A stretch of DNA of 64,000 nucleotides, from the NCBI RefSeq assembly GCF_001715195.1, contig NZ_MDWE01000022.1, positions 62,001 through 126,000 of the forward strand. The letters are read 5' to 3'. A program made the translations under genes and the position numbers. The number at the start of each line of letters is the position of its first letter. Position 1 is the first letter of the stretch. This document shows, piece after piece, positions 9,386 through 18,781 of this stretch. The DNA comes from Rhodohalobacter halophilus. Lineage in GTDB: Bacteria > Bacteroidota > Rhodothermia > Balneolales > Balneolaceae. A model generated the notes under the pieces. The model saw only the letters and a program-made list of their open reading frames with translations, was not told the DNA's origin and made no database searches.

Positions 9386-10090
9386 TTACAAGTCTTCCAC
9401 TATCGATTTCAGTCTGCCGGTTACTTTTTCACCAAAAATTTCAAATGGAACCCGGTTGTCAACTACTTCTTTCACCTTACTGTCTTCAATTACCTGCTGA
9501 TAGGTCTGATAGCAATCGAGTGCCTGATAAAACTTTTCCATATCCTCATCACTGCACACTTCCACAAACCCAATTTCATCATCAGACGAAGCTTCCAGAC
9601 GAAACTTCCCATCTGTTTTCACTTCACCCATTCTCGTAAACAGAGCCAAACGTTTTGGAAATTTCTCGTTTTCAGATCTCATTTTACAAAATACCCGTTT
9701 AACAACGGCATGTGTTACGAGGTGATCATGAAAACCACTGACCCCGTGCACCGCATATGTTACTAAAACATCCGGTTTAATATGACGAATATGATCTTCT
9801 ATCGTGTTTTCAATCTCAATGGGGTCCATCTGTTTTAACTCATTGTCCGGAAGATCTAAAACCGTCATCCCGGTCAATCCCAGTGTTTGTTCTACACACT
9901 TCATCTCCTTAAAACGAATCTCCCCCATCTCCTTCTTATCCACACCGAGCCTAAATCGCTGCTTGGTGGCTTCACCTTTGGTGAGAGTCAACAGAAATAC
10001 TTCGTGGCCCTGCCTGAGTTGCGCATGCATAGCCGGAGCCGGGCCGAACGACTCATCATCGGGATGGGGAAAGATGTATAGAATTTTCAT
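9386..10090 (-). CDS. PIG-L family N-acetylglucosaminyl deacetylase-like protein
   Basis: A 234-residue zinc-dependent deacetylase of the PIG-L/LmbE family. The metal and catalytic motif HPDDE is at residues 9-13, immediately after the first strand. The second metal region is TYAVHGVSGFHDHLVTHAVV (His-x2-His context), which fits the family's HGVSGHPDH-type signature. Members remove acetyl groups from N-acetylglucosamine-linked substrates, including BshB in bacillithiol synthesis and MshB in mycothiol synthesis. Bacillithiol does occur in this part of the bacterial tree, but no bshA or bshC is nearby, so a BshB role is only a possibility. The protein looks cytosolic and is transcribed away from the DUF2795 gene. 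Confidence 0.85.
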   Translation of the reverse strand: MKILYIFPHPDDESFGPAPAMHAQLRQGHEVFLLTLTKGEATKQRFRLGVDKKEMGEIRFKEMKCVEQTLGLTGMTVLDLPDNELKQMDPIEIENTIEDHIRHIKPDVLVTYAVHGVSGFHDHLVTHAVVKRVFCKMRSENEKFPKRLALFTRMGEVKTDGKFRLEASSDDEIGFVEVCSDEDMEKFYQALDCYQTYQQVIEDSKVKEVVDNRVPFEIFGEKVTGRLKSIVEDL

Positions 10091-10402
10091 AATCGATATT
10101 ACTTCATGAGTTCAATAATTAACAGGTTTCAGTAAAAAGAAAATTTCAATCAGTTCAAACAATCAGACCGGTATTTTTTGATTTACGGAACATTTTGATC
10201 GTTGTGTTACTTCTAAAGTTCATCTTCTTGATGATCTACGGTCAGATTGAAAAATGAAAACCGGATGCAAGTAAACAATATTAAGAATTTTATTTTTTTT
10301 ATCGATTATCACCGAAATAATTTGCATTTCTCATCAGGAAACGTTTTATAGAATTCGACAACAGGCAAGAAATTTTAAAATTAACCCTACTGATATAACA
10401 CT
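10091..10402. other. Divergent intergenic spacer (312 bases)
   Basis: AT-rich region between the PIG-L gene (minus) and the DUF2795 gene (plus). It must contain both promoters. I see no convincing RNA, repeat or protein-coding stretch in it, only a small TCATC/GATGA hairpin near 10220. Confidence 0.5.
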
Positions 10403-10657
10403 ATGATTTGGACTGTAGAATTAGCCGCTGCACTTGATGATGCTCCTTTTCCGGCAACAAGAGAAGAATTAATCGAATGGGCGGAGCGTAACGGCTTACC
10501 ACAACAGGCGATTGATAATTTGTACGAACTAGACGAAATTGAAGAGGGAGAAGAAACCATTTATGAAGGTATTGAAGATATCTGGCCGGATTATATTCGC
10601 AAGGAAGATTTCTTCCACGGTGAAGAAGATGAAGGTTTTGATTACGATGATGTATGA
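10403..10657 (+). CDS. Small acidic DUF2795 family protein
   Basis: An 84-residue, very acidic protein. The N-terminal part (AAALDDAPFPATREELIEWAERNGLPQQAIDNLYEL) matches the DUF2795 domain, a small helical fold that usually covers 50-70 residues. The C-terminal half is dominated by Glu and Asp and ends in DEGFDYDDV. Its function is not known, and I would not assign one. It has its own divergent promoter region and a strong rho-independent terminator just downstream (10687-10719). This indicates a single-gene, probably well-expressed transcript. Confidence 0.82.
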   Translation: MIWTVELAAALDDAPFPATREELIEWAERNGLPQQAIDNLYELDEIEEGEETIYEGIEDIWPDYIRKEDFFHGEEDEGFDYDDV

Positions 10658-10686
10658 TAAATTGATAATTTCCCGATTATTAATAA

Positions 10687-10719
10687 CGCGGACCTTTTAC
10701 GAGGCTCCGCGTTTTTTTA
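10687..10719 (+). terminator. Rho-independent terminator after the DUF2795 gene
   Basis: CGCGGA at 10687-10692 pairs with TCCGCG at 10706-10711 around a short loop, followed directly by seven T residues (10712-10718). It sits 29 bases after the stop codon. Confidence 0.85.
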
Positions 10720-10904
10720 TTTCTGCTTTTCCGGGCAACATATCAACATATTTTCGTTACATATTCAAGAATAATCCTAACCTGCTACAGAAAAAAGAAC
10801 CCATTTTATTGATTTACAATCACACAGGATTGCTCCTTATTATTTCCCTGAAAAGTCCTATTTTCAGGATCAATATATACTCTAATCTGTAACTTCGATC
10901 CTGC

Positions 10905-13307
10905 GTGCGCTACTCCATTCTGGCGACTTTCTTACTGGTGTTTTGCATAACTGCCGCCGAGATATCTGTGGCGCAGTCCGGGCAGAATCAAAATGACAGT
11001 TCCAATTCTGAAGAAGTTCAGGAGAGTTCGGATCAAGTTGTACGATTGGTTCGTTTTACCGGAAACGACAATGTGAGTAATCGATCCCTGAGTACACTGG
11101 TTCGTACCCGTAACAACCGAGAGTTTTTAGGTATTCCCCGTTTTACACCGTGGTATTACATTCATCAATTGGTGGGAGTTGGAGAATCCCCAACGCTACT
11201 CGATCGAGAAACTGTAGCAAGCGACATGGAGAGAATTCGGCTCTACTATGAAAATATGGGCTATTTCGACACCCGTGTTGATACCACGATCATTGAATAC
11301 CGCCCCAATCGTTTTGAAGTCTCCTTCATTATTGAGGAGGGCCGTCCGTCCCGTCTACGCTCTGTTTCCTACACAGGACTTCCTGATTTTAGAACAGAAG
11401 AGAATTTGAAAGAGGATTTTTTCTCTGAAAGTCTCTACTCCGGAAATTCCGAGAATGATTCCACTTTTTCCGTCAATGAACAGTATAATGCCCAAAAACT
11501 TCGTCAGGAACAGAGTCGAATTATTGATTTCTTAAAGAATCACGGGTTTGCTGCGGCACAGCGGGATTCTGTCCGGGCTCTTATCAAACGTGACGAGGAT
11601 GACACCTACACAATGGATGTCCTGTACTCTATACGTCCGGGGGATTTTTACACTTTTGGTGATGTGCACATTAAGCTGGCCGGACCTGATGGAAATGGCA
11701 TGTACGAAGAAAGTCTCACAGAAATTGACCCTCAATTTGTAAAGGAGGGATTCTCTGTTAACATGGAGAAACAGATAAACGCCAATACAAAATTCGACCT
11801 GTTAACGGAACAGTTACAATTCAGAGCCGGCGACACGTTCGATCAATCGGCTTATCTGAGGAGTGTAAACTCCTACCAAAACCTCGGTATGCTACTTATT
11901 AATCGGTTTGGTCTTAGTGCAGATGGATCTCTGCCCGACTACAGCCAAGAACAAATTCCCGTTTATTTTGATCTTCAAACCCTTCCCAAACACTCAATCC
12001 GAACAGAAATTTTTGGGATGAGACGGTACGGTTTTGGTACGGGAATCGGGCTTAATTACAATAACAACAACCTGCTGGGAAGAGCCGAGAATTTAACGGT
12101 GGCTCTAAATACAAATCTGGAATTTGTTACCTCCAACACGTTAAACGAAATTTCTCCCCGGGACGAAGATGGCAATCGAACAACCACAGGTTCAGCGATT
12201 TTCCAAAGTTATGAATTCAGGGTAGAGTACGCCCTTCCCCGTTTAAATTGGCCGCTATCACCTTTAAGCGATGCAGCTTGGATAGAAAGTGCCAGAACCC
12301 GATACTCACTCAGCTATAGCCAGAGCAACCAATTATTCTTTGATATCAACTCTGATGTTCGGTTTAACCTCCGGTATGAACTTCGCCACTCACGCCGATT
12401 TCAAAGCTTGATCGATATGTTTGAACTGGATGTGGTTGATACCGATCCATCCTCTCAGTTCCGGCAAAATCTGATTAATGAATTTGGAGAAAATTCAATC
12501 GAACTTCTGCGAATTGAAGAGGATTTCAGACCGCAGTTTTCATCCGTCATTCGGTATACATTTCGAGCACAAAATACCAATATCATAAAACGGAATTACG
12601 GCTATTTCAGTGAATATTCTGTGGCTTTAGGGGGTAATATTCCCTACTTAATTGACCGCTATCTGGTTACACCCGGGGATATTGAGGGTACCCTTCCATC
12701 CCCTTTAAATATCTCATCTAACTCCCTGGCTTACAGTCGATTCTTTAAACTCTCAGCAGATTATCGCCGCTACATCAGTCTGTCGCCCGATGCCGTAGCT
12801 GCCTTCAGGTTGTTCGGCGGATATGCCCATCCAATCGGACAAAGTGATAATATTCCGCTCAACCGCCGTTTTTTTGCCGGTGGCAGTAACGATATCCGCG
12901 GCTGGAGTCCGTTTCGTTTAGGGCCGGGAAGTATTCCACCTGACGAAGTGACCATTCCGGGCGGAGAAGTTAAACTGGCTGCATTTACGGAAATTCGTCA
13001 GACATTTATGAAAAATGTTTTAAGCGCAGATTGGTATCTTGCCTGGCATACTGACGCCGGAAATGTTTGGTACGGACCCGGCAATACATTTATTGATGAA
13101 CAGGATACCGATTTACTTCGGGACGGCCGATTTCGGCTTAATGAATTTTACAACCAGGTTGCTGTTGGATCCGGTTTAGGAATTCGTTTAGACTGGGAGT
13201 TTATCGTGGCACGATTCGACTTTACCTTCAGAGCCCACGATCTGGAACAGGGCTGGTTCAACAACCGACAAATGTATTTCAGTTTTGGCATCGGACATTC
13301 ATTCTAA
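10905..13307 (+). CDS. Omp85/BamA-TamA family outer-membrane assembly protein
   Basis: An 800-residue outer-membrane protein. The start is GTG at 10905, giving a good signal peptide (RYSILATFLLVFCITAAEISVAQS). The N-terminal half carries POTRA-like domains (for example the YYENMGYFDTRVDTTI and SFIIEEGRPSRLRSVSYTG pieces). The C-terminal half, from about residue 360, is a 16-strand-type Omp85 barrel with RRFFAGGSNDIRGW, the family L6/GxRGW region, and a terminal aromatic residue (FGIGHSF). Omp85 proteins insert or translocate proteins across the outer membrane. BamA proper is usually found near skp, lpxD or hlpA, which are absent here, so a TamA-like paralogue is more likely. The next gene begins 11 bases downstream. 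Confidence 0.88.
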   Translation: MRYSILATFLLVFCITAAEISVAQSGQNQNDSSNSEEVQESSDQVVRLVRFTGNDNVSNRSLSTLVRTRNNREFLGIPRFTPWYYIHQLVGVGESPTLLDRETVASDMERIRLYYENMGYFDTRVDTTIIEYRPNRFEVSFIIEEGRPSRLRSVSYTGLPDFRTEENLKEDFFSESLYSGNSENDSTFSVNEQYNAQKLRQEQSRIIDFLKNHGFAAAQRDSVRALIKRDEDDTYTMDVLYSIRPGDFYTFGDVHIKLAGPDGNGMYEESLTEIDPQFVKEGFSVNMEKQINANTKFDLLTEQLQFRAGDTFDQSAYLRSVNSYQNLGMLLINRFGLSADGSLPDYSQEQIPVYFDLQTLPKHSIRTEIFGMRRYGFGTGIGLNYNNNNLLGRAENLTVALNTNLEFVTSNTLNEISPRDEDGNRTTTGSAIFQSYEFRVEYALPRLNWPLSPLSDAAWIESARTRYSLSYSQSNQLFFDINSDVRFNLRYELRHSRRFQSLIDMFELDVVDTDPSSQFRQNLINEFGENSIELLRIEEDFRPQFSSVIRYTFRAQNTNIIKRNYGYFSEYSVALGGNIPYLIDRYLVTPGDIEGTLPSPLNISSNSLAYSRFFKLSADYRRYISLSPDAVAAFRLFGGYAHPIGQSDNIPLNRRFFAGGSNDIRGWSPFRLGPGSIPPDEVTIPGGEVKLAAFTEIRQTFMKNVLSADWYLAWHTDAGNVWYGPGNTFIDEQDTDLLRDGRFRLNEFYNQVAVGSGLGIRLDWEFIVARFDFTFRAHDLEQGWFNNRQMYFSFGIGHSF

Positions 13308-13318
13308 ATCAATCGATT

Positions 13319-13879
13319 ATGTTTGGAAATAATAGCAAACTCCAAAAAATGAAACAGCAAAGTAACATTGTTAAAAATTCAGATCTTCTGAAAAATCTCT
13401 CCCCAACCGAGCGTTACGAACTGCTGCAACTTTGCCATAGACGAACCTATAAGAGCGGAGAGTATGTTTATTATCAAAACGATCCCGCCAGCGGGCTCTA
13501 TTTTATTGAAGAGGGGCAGATTCAGCTGCAGGTAAAAAATCAAGGTGGCATCCCAAATTCTGAAAATGAAGAAACTCATACCATTACCGTAGAATCTCCT
13601 CAGGAAATAGGACTCGTATCCATTGGATATGAAACGCGACGACTCTCCTCTGCTCAGTGCCTTACGGATTGCACTCTTCTAGGTTTTTTTACACCGGACT
13701 TTGAAACACTGAAAAAACGAAACCCTCAAACCGCTGTTAAATTTCTCGAAGCATCTTCAAACCGAATCATGAAACAGCTCGATCTCTCGATGCAAAAGAT
13801 TATTGAACTCTCTGATGTTAAAACTGCATTTCAGATTCAGTTTGAAACCCAGTACAAATCAAAAGCTGAAAGCGATTAA
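13319..13879 (+). CDS. Cyclic nucleotide-binding domain protein without DNA-binding domain
   Basis: A 186-residue protein with a Crp/Fnr-type cyclic-nucleotide-binding beta-barrel at about residues 20-150. Visible pieces are NLSPTERYELLQLCHRRTYK, GEYVYYQNDPASGLYFIEEG and the later EIGLVSIGYETRR loop. The phosphate-binding cassette lacks the usual RAAT-like arginine pattern, so ligand binding is uncertain. After a short C-terminal helix the protein ends at KSKAESD, where a Crp regulator would have its HTH domain. It is therefore not a classical transcription factor. It lies 11 bases after the Omp85 gene and is probably co-transcribed with it. Confidence 0.75.
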   Translation: MFGNNSKLQKMKQQSNIVKNSDLLKNLSPTERYELLQLCHRRTYKSGEYVYYQNDPASGLYFIEEGQIQLQVKNQGGIPNSENEETHTITVESPQEIGLVSIGYETRRLSSAQCLTDCTLLGFFTPDFETLKKRNPQTAVKFLEASSNRIMKQLDLSMQKIIELSDVKTAFQIQFETQYKSKAESD

Positions 13880-13960
13880 CAACATCAATCTACTTTCAAA
13901 AGCAATATCTGCTGATCGTATAGGACTCAATTTTAATTCTCACAGAGGAAAAATTTTTAC

Positions 13961-15367
13961 ATGTCGTTAAAAAAAGGAACAGAAGTTGAATTAGAAATTG
14001 AATCTACTGCGTTTAAGGGCAAGGGAGTCGCAAAAAAAGATGGTATAGCAGTATTTGTTTCAGGTACTGCTCCCGGCGATGTTGTGAAAGCACGAATCAT
14101 CAAAAAAAAGAAAACCTGGAGAGAGGCTAAACTGCTTGAAATTCTGAAGCCTTCACCCGATCGGATTGAGCCCAAATGCCGCCACGCTAATGTTTGTGGA
14201 GGCTGTACCTGGCAGCATCTGCCCTACTCCGAGCAGATTAAGCATAAAGAGCAGCACGTGCGGGATCACATAGAACGGATTGCCCATCTCGATCCGGGCC
14301 TTGTAAAGCCTATTTTAGCATGCGAGAACGACTTTTATTACCGAAACAAGATGGAGTACAGCTTCGGAACCAAACGATGGCTGACCGAGGAAGAGATCAA
14401 CAGGGATGAATATGTTGATGACACCGCATTTACCGCCGGTATGCATGCTCCCGGAAGATTTGACAAACTGCTGAACCTTCAAGAGTGCCATTTACAGGAT
14501 CCCATATCGTTTAACATTCTCGATTTTGTACGTAATTACTGTATCAAAAATGAGATTCCTGCTTTTGACATTTTTAAAAAAGAGGGATTTATCAGACACC
14601 TGGTCATTCGAAACAGCCACTTTACCGAAGATCTGATGGTGAACATCGTAACGTTTGAAGATCGTCCAGAGCTCATCAATTCATTGAAAGATGCACTCTT
14701 GGAGGAATTTCTATCCATCACAACTGTTGTCAACAACATCAATGACCAGTACAACCCGACGGCAGTGGGACGATACGAGAATGTTCTCCATGGCCCGGGT
14801 TTCATTGTTGACAAAATAGGCAACCACTCGTTTAAGATTCATGCCAATGCATTCTTCCAAACAAATACGCGCCAGGCAGAAAAACTCTACTCCGTGGCGA
14901 GGGATTTTGCAGAGTTAGACAACGGCGGACATCTGTTTGATCTCTACTGCGGAGTTGGAACGCTCTCACTTTTTATGGCTGATAAAGCTGATAAAGTTAC
15001 CGGAATTGAAATTGTGGACGTCGCAATTGAGAATGCGAAATTTAACGCAAAAGAGAATGGCGTCGAAAATGTGGAATTTGTTTTGGGGGATATGAAAGAC
15101 ACATTCAATGACGAATTCTTGGAGAAAAATGGACGGCCGGATTGTATTATTACGGATCCCCCCCGATCCGGAATGCATCCGGATGTAGTGGATCAGCTTT
15201 GCAAACTGGATGTAAATCGACTCGTATATGTGAGCTGTAATCCATCTACCATGGCCCGCGATCTGAAAATATTGAAGGAGTTCTACCATGTAGAGTCTGT
15301 ACAGCCTGTTGATATGTTCCCTCAAACATATCATATTGAAGCCGTAGCCAAACTGACTAGAAAGTAA
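13961..15367 (+). CDS. rlmD: 23S rRNA (uracil-5-)-methyltransferase RlmD/RumA family
   Basis: A 468-residue RNA m5U methyltransferase. An N-terminal TRAM domain (about residues 1-62) precedes a 4Fe-4S cluster site with C73, C79 and C82 (CRHANVCGGC) and a fourth Cys near 172 (LQECHL). The catalytic domain contains FFQTNT and the SAM-binding FDLYCGVGTLSLFMA. It also has TDPPRSGMHPDVV, the catalytic Cys in YVSCNPSTMARD, and the C-terminal general-base Glu in TYHIEAVA. The cluster supports RlmD-like enzymes (U1939 in E. coli 23S rRNA), although the related RlmCD and TrmA-like enzymes differ only in target. The preceding 80 bases separate it from the CNBD gene. Confidence 0.92.
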   Translation: MSLKKGTEVELEIESTAFKGKGVAKKDGIAVFVSGTAPGDVVKARIIKKKKTWREAKLLEILKPSPDRIEPKCRHANVCGGCTWQHLPYSEQIKHKEQHVRDHIERIAHLDPGLVKPILACENDFYYRNKMEYSFGTKRWLTEEEINRDEYVDDTAFTAGMHAPGRFDKLLNLQECHLQDPISFNILDFVRNYCIKNEIPAFDIFKKEGFIRHLVIRNSHFTEDLMVNIVTFEDRPELINSLKDALLEEFLSITTVVNNINDQYNPTAVGRYENVLHGPGFIVDKIGNHSFKIHANAFFQTNTRQAEKLYSVARDFAELDNGGHLFDLYCGVGTLSLFMADKADKVTGIEIVDVAIENAKFNAKENGVENVEFVLGDMKDTFNDEFLEKNGRPDCIITDPPRSGMHPDVVDQLCKLDVNRLVYVSCNPSTMARDLKILKEFYHVESVQPVDMFPQTYHIEAVAKLTRK

Positions 15368-15447
15368 ATTCAGGTTCAGTATTCATGTAATTAAACGAGA
15401 TCGATCTCTCTAAAGGTTACAGAATCTGATTCAGTTTCTGCAAAACA

Positions 15448-16929
15448 TCAAATATTACTGCGTTCGATTAACTTCATTGCATTAAACGCACTCTGAACAA
15501 CAAGCGGAATTCCACCCCCGGGGTGAGTGCTCCCTCCTACCAAAAACAGATTATCAATTCCCCGTAATTTGTTTCTCGGCCTGACAAATGCGGAAAAAAG
15601 ATTGTTGGATGATGTACCGTATATACTCCCCTTGTTTGAGCCATAAAGCTTCAGAAACGTTTTCGGTGTGATAACTTTTTGAAATGAAACAGCCTCTTTG
15701 AGACCGGTAAGAGAACGGCGTTCAAGTTCATCAATAAGAAAAGTAGAATATGAATCTGACAGTTTCTCCCAGTTTTGATCGTTCGTTACATACGGTGAGT
15801 TAACCAGAACAAACAGATTGGAACACCCTTCAGGAGCATGAGAGCTATCTGTGAACGACGTATTCGTTACATAGATGGTCGGATCATCAGGCAACACCTT
15901 CTCTTCAAAGATCTGTTTAAACTCTTTTTGATAATCCTCCGAAAAGAAGATGTTGTGATGCCGGAGGTGTGTCCACGTCTTTTCAACTCCCAGCATCAAA
16001 ACAAATCCTGAGCAGGATGGCTCAATTCTCTTTTGTCGATTACGTTTTCGGTTCGATATCGCTTTTTTATCTAAGAGATTCAGGAGTGTATCTGTTGCAT
16101 CACTGTTTGCGATAAACAGATCGGCATCCACTTGTTCACCCGACGCCGTTATGATTCCCGTTACTTTTGAACCGTCTGCCTGAATGGATTGAACCGCGCA
16201 ACCCATTTTGAATGACACTCCCTGTTTGATGGCCAAATGATACATTGCCCTGGCTATGTTATACATTCCGCCGTTCACATAATACCCGCCTTGATTCAGC
16301 TCTACATGTGGTATTACGTTCAACGTTGCCGGAGCCTGGTATGGCGAAGAGCCGTTATATGTTGTGAATCGTTTAAAAAACTTCCTTAAGTAGGATGATT
16401 CAAAATAGTCATCCACCTTATCTGAAACTGTTGAAAATGCGTCAATACCCATGAAATCAGTCAGTTTCAAACCCTTCAGATCGGACAGATCATATAACGG
16501 ATTAAATAGAAATGCATCAGCGGTTTGATCATATAACTTCTCAGATCGGTCTAAAAATTCTGAATATCGTTTTACTTCTTGCGGAGCAAATTTTTCAATC
16601 TCAGCAAAATTCTTTTCTCTGTCAGAATAGTTATCAAATACTGTCTCATCCGAGTAGAAGTACCGACAGATCGGGCTCAGTTCTTCATATGTCAAATAAT
16701 CCTGCAGAGATTCACCGCACAGCTCAAAGAGGTTTTCAAGAATAAATGGCATCGTGAACAGACTGGGCCCGGTATCAAACCGAAATCCATCCTTTTTAAA
16801 CTCCTGCATCTTCCCACCTACTGTATCGTTTTTTTCAAATACAGTAACTCTTAAACCCCGACTGGCAAGTAGTGATGCAGCTGCAAGCCCTCCAAGTCCG
16901 GCTCCAATAACAACCGCTTTTTTACGCAT
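15448..16929 (-). CDS. CrtI-family carotenoid desaturase, CrtD-like
   Basis: A 493-residue FAD-dependent desaturase. The N-terminal dinucleotide-binding motif is VIGAGLGGLAAASLLASRG, followed by VFEKNDTVGGKMQEF. The pattern FDTGPSLFTMPFILENLFEL is typical of the hydroxycarotenoid 3,4-desaturase (CrtD) group of Bacteroidota; phytoene desaturases there usually read GPSWYWMP at this point. The C-terminal signature LFLVGGSTHPGGGIPLVVQSA is the CrtI family FAD-binding end. The likely role is introducing double bonds during synthesis of a carotenoid such as a saproxanthin or salinixanthin-type pigment, acting at the membrane. No crtB or crtI is adjacent, so the exact step is inferred. It is convergent with rlmD. 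Confidence 0.85.
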   Translation of the reverse strand: MRKKAVVIGAGLGGLAAASLLASRGLRVTVFEKNDTVGGKMQEFKKDGFRFDTGPSLFTMPFILENLFELCGESLQDYLTYEELSPICRYFYSDETVFDNYSDREKNFAEIEKFAPQEVKRYSEFLDRSEKLYDQTADAFLFNPLYDLSDLKGLKLTDFMGIDAFSTVSDKVDDYFESSYLRKFFKRFTTYNGSSPYQAPATLNVIPHVELNQGGYYVNGGMYNIARAMYHLAIKQGVSFKMGCAVQSIQADGSKVTGIITASGEQVDADLFIANSDATDTLLNLLDKKAISNRKRNRQKRIEPSCSGFVLMLGVEKTWTHLRHHNIFFSEDYQKEFKQIFEEKVLPDDPTIYVTNTSFTDSSHAPEGCSNLFVLVNSPYVTNDQNWEKLSDSYSTFLIDELERRSLTGLKEAVSFQKVITPKTFLKLYGSNKGSIYGTSSNNLFSAFVRPRNKLRGIDNLFLVGGSTHPGGGIPLVVQSAFNAMKLIERSNI

Positions 16930-17060
16930 TATTTCAGGTTATAAAAGTCTCTATCTATCATGCAATGAAAACTGAAATTGAGGCCAAATTGTTCATCGCA
17001 TGAATTCGCTCAAAGAGATTCTAAAGGTTCTGCTGAAGAAAAATTGAATACTAAACCAAT

Positions 17061-17564
17061 CTAGTCTCCCAGTTTCCCAAGGTTTATCACTTCCACATCG
17101 TGTACTTTTCCTTCATCGATAGTTAATCGAACCATTGTCCGATGCACCTGGAATCCTTGCTTTCCTGCTGCCCCAGGATTTATATAGAGCATTTTACCAA
17201 GTGTTTGGTCCCGTGCAATTTTCAAAATATGGGAATGTCCGCAAATAAACAGATCGGGAGTATTCTTTTCGATCTCTTCGCGGATAGGGATACAGTATCT
17301 TCCGGGAATTCCGCCAATGTGAGTCATCCATACATCCACGCCATCACGGGTAAATCTCTGATGCAGAGGATATTGCTTCCGAATATCTTGTCCGTCAATA
17401 TTTCCATAGACCCCCACAAGCGGAGCAATCTTTTTTAATTTTTCAGCTATTTCGATCGTTCCAAAATCACCGGCGTGCCATATCTCGTCCCTGTCTGAAA
17501 AGTACTCCTCGATTTGAGGGTCAAAATAGTTATGTGTGTCGGATATTAATCCTATCTTTGTCAT
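17061..17564 (-). CDS. YfcE/MJ0936-type metallophosphoesterase
   Basis: A 167-residue calcineurin-like phosphoesterase. I place the start at 17564 (MTKIGLISDTHN) because the family begins right at this strand. An upstream in-frame ATG would add 24 unconserved basic residues. All metal motifs are present: SDTHN, WHAGDFG, VYGNIDG, THIGG and CGHSHI. The protein closely fits small bacterial phosphodiesterases of the YfcE group, which act on cyclic or linear nucleotide phosphodiesters in vitro; the physiological substrate is unknown. It is cytosolic. The gene is divergent from the glycosyltransferase, with a spacer of about 95 bases. Confidence 0.88.
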   Translation of the reverse strand: MTKIGLISDTHNYFDPQIEEYFSDRDEIWHAGDFGTIEIAEKLKKIAPLVGVYGNIDGQDIRKQYPLHQRFTRDGVDVWMTHIGGIPGRYCIPIREEIEKNTPDLFICGHSHILKIARDQTLGKMLYINPGAAGKQGFQVHRTMVRLTIDEGKVHDVEVINLGKLGD

Positions 17565-17658
17565 GCCGTCATCAATGATCTTTTTCTGAGTATATGAACT
17601 CTTCGTTTTAGCGCAAAATCTTTTATCGGAAATCATAAATTAAACCGGCTAACCTGAC

Positions 17659-18696
17659 GTGACCAAAACCAAACACAGACCATTTTTCAGCATCATCATC
17701 GTTACATGGAATGCACTGCATCATCTGAAACGCTTTTTACCACAAGTTGCAAAAACTGATTATCCAAACTTTGAAATTATCATTGCCGATAACGCTTCGG
17801 ATGATGGTTCGGTCGAGTGGGTAAAACAACAGTTCCCTGAAGTCAGAGTTGCTACTTTTGACCGGAATTACGGGTATTGTGGAGGAAATAACAGGGCGTC
17901 TAAAGAGGCAAAGGGTGACATTCTTATTTTTTTAAACAATGATGCTTACCCTGATCCTCACTGGTTAGCAGGGTTAGAAAGCATTTTTCAGAAAAAAGAA
18001 GTTGGAGTCGTTCAGCCCAAAATTCTATCGGTGGAACAACCCGACTACTTTGAATACGCCGGAGCAGCCGGTGGATTCCTGGACAAGATGGGCTATCCTT
18101 TCTGCAGAGGTAGAATTTTTGATTATGTTGAAAAAGATGAAGGGCAGTACAACACACCTTCTGAAATATTCTGGGCATCGGGTGCAGCTTTAGCCATTCG
18201 AAAAACTCTTTTTGAGCGTTTAGGCGGCTTTGATGAAGACTTTGAATTTCATATGGAAGAGATTGATCTCTGCTGGCAGGTTCACAAATCGGGGTATACG
18301 GTTATGTATCAACCCGAAAGTATTGTGTACCATCTTGGGGGTGGCTCATTGCCGATGGGAAATCCGCGGAAAGTCTATTATAACTACCGCAACAATCTTT
18401 TGATGCTGACTAAAAACCTCGACGGCAACCCGTTTTTTAGAATTTTTGGACGGCTCGTCCTTGATGGGGTTGCCGGTATCAAAGCCATTTTATCTGGAAA
18501 TCTTAAAGATACATGGGCTATTATTCGCGCTCATTTCGCTTTATACGGCTCGTTAACCCTTACCCTAAATAAACGCCGGGAATTAAAAGCCAAACTTACT
18601 GCTACTACTCCAACTCACCTGGTCTATCAGAAAAGTATCGTCGCTGATTACTTTTTAAAAGGCAAAAAGAGGTTTTCAGAGCTGAAATTTCGGTAA
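17659..18696 (+). CDS. Family 2 glycosyltransferase (rhamnosyl-type)
   Basis: A 345-residue GT2 enzyme starting at GTG 17659. The GT-A fold shows SIIIVTWNALHHL, IIADNASDDGS, the metal-binding FLNNDAYPD and FHMEEIDLCWQVH, which corresponds to the ED(x)DLxxR acceptor region. The layout matches dTDP-rhamnosyl or galactofuranosyl transferases that build surface polysaccharides at the cytoplasmic face. There is a hydrophobic stretch around 275-300 but no clear transmembrane anchor. It is convergent with the SLBB export gene across a perfect hairpin terminator, and no other polysaccharide genes lie nearby. Donor and acceptor cannot be assigned. Confidence 0.87.
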   Translation: MTKTKHRPFFSIIIVTWNALHHLKRFLPQVAKTDYPNFEIIIADNASDDGSVEWVKQQFPEVRVATFDRNYGYCGGNNRASKEAKGDILIFLNNDAYPDPHWLAGLESIFQKKEVGVVQPKILSVEQPDYFEYAGAAGGFLDKMGYPFCRGRIFDYVEKDEGQYNTPSEIFWASGAALAIRKTLFERLGGFDEDFEFHMEEIDLCWQVHKSGYTVMYQPESIVYHLGGGSLPMGNPRKVYYNYRNNLLMLTKNLDGNPFFRIFGRLVLDGVAGIKAILSGNLKDTWAIIRAHFALYGSLTLTLNKRRELKAKLTATTPTHLVYQKSIVADYFLKGKKRFSELKFR

Positions 18697-18745
18697 CCTT
18701 ATTTCAAAAGTGTTTGTGAAATTTCAAAGTATCCATTTATCAAGA

Positions 18746-18775
18746 TTCAACGGGTCAGCGACCCGTTGAACTTTT
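18746..18775. terminator. Bidirectional hairpin terminator
   Basis: TTCAACGGGTC (18746-18756) pairs perfectly with GACCCGTTGAA (18760-18770) around a three-base AGC loop, followed by CTTTT. It lies between the convergent glycosyltransferase and SLBB genes and can serve both. Confidence 0.85.
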
Positions 18776-18781
18776 AAATTA

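Noticed and set aside
10539-10892. Plus-strand frame of 117 codons overlapping the DUF2795 gene
   Set aside because: It is a shifted frame of a confident gene and then runs through the terminator hairpin; composition is not protein-like.
15395-15412. GAGATCGATCTC palindrome between rlmD and the CrtD-like gene
   Set aside because: Short self-complementary sequence without a T run or loop; not a convincing terminator or operator.
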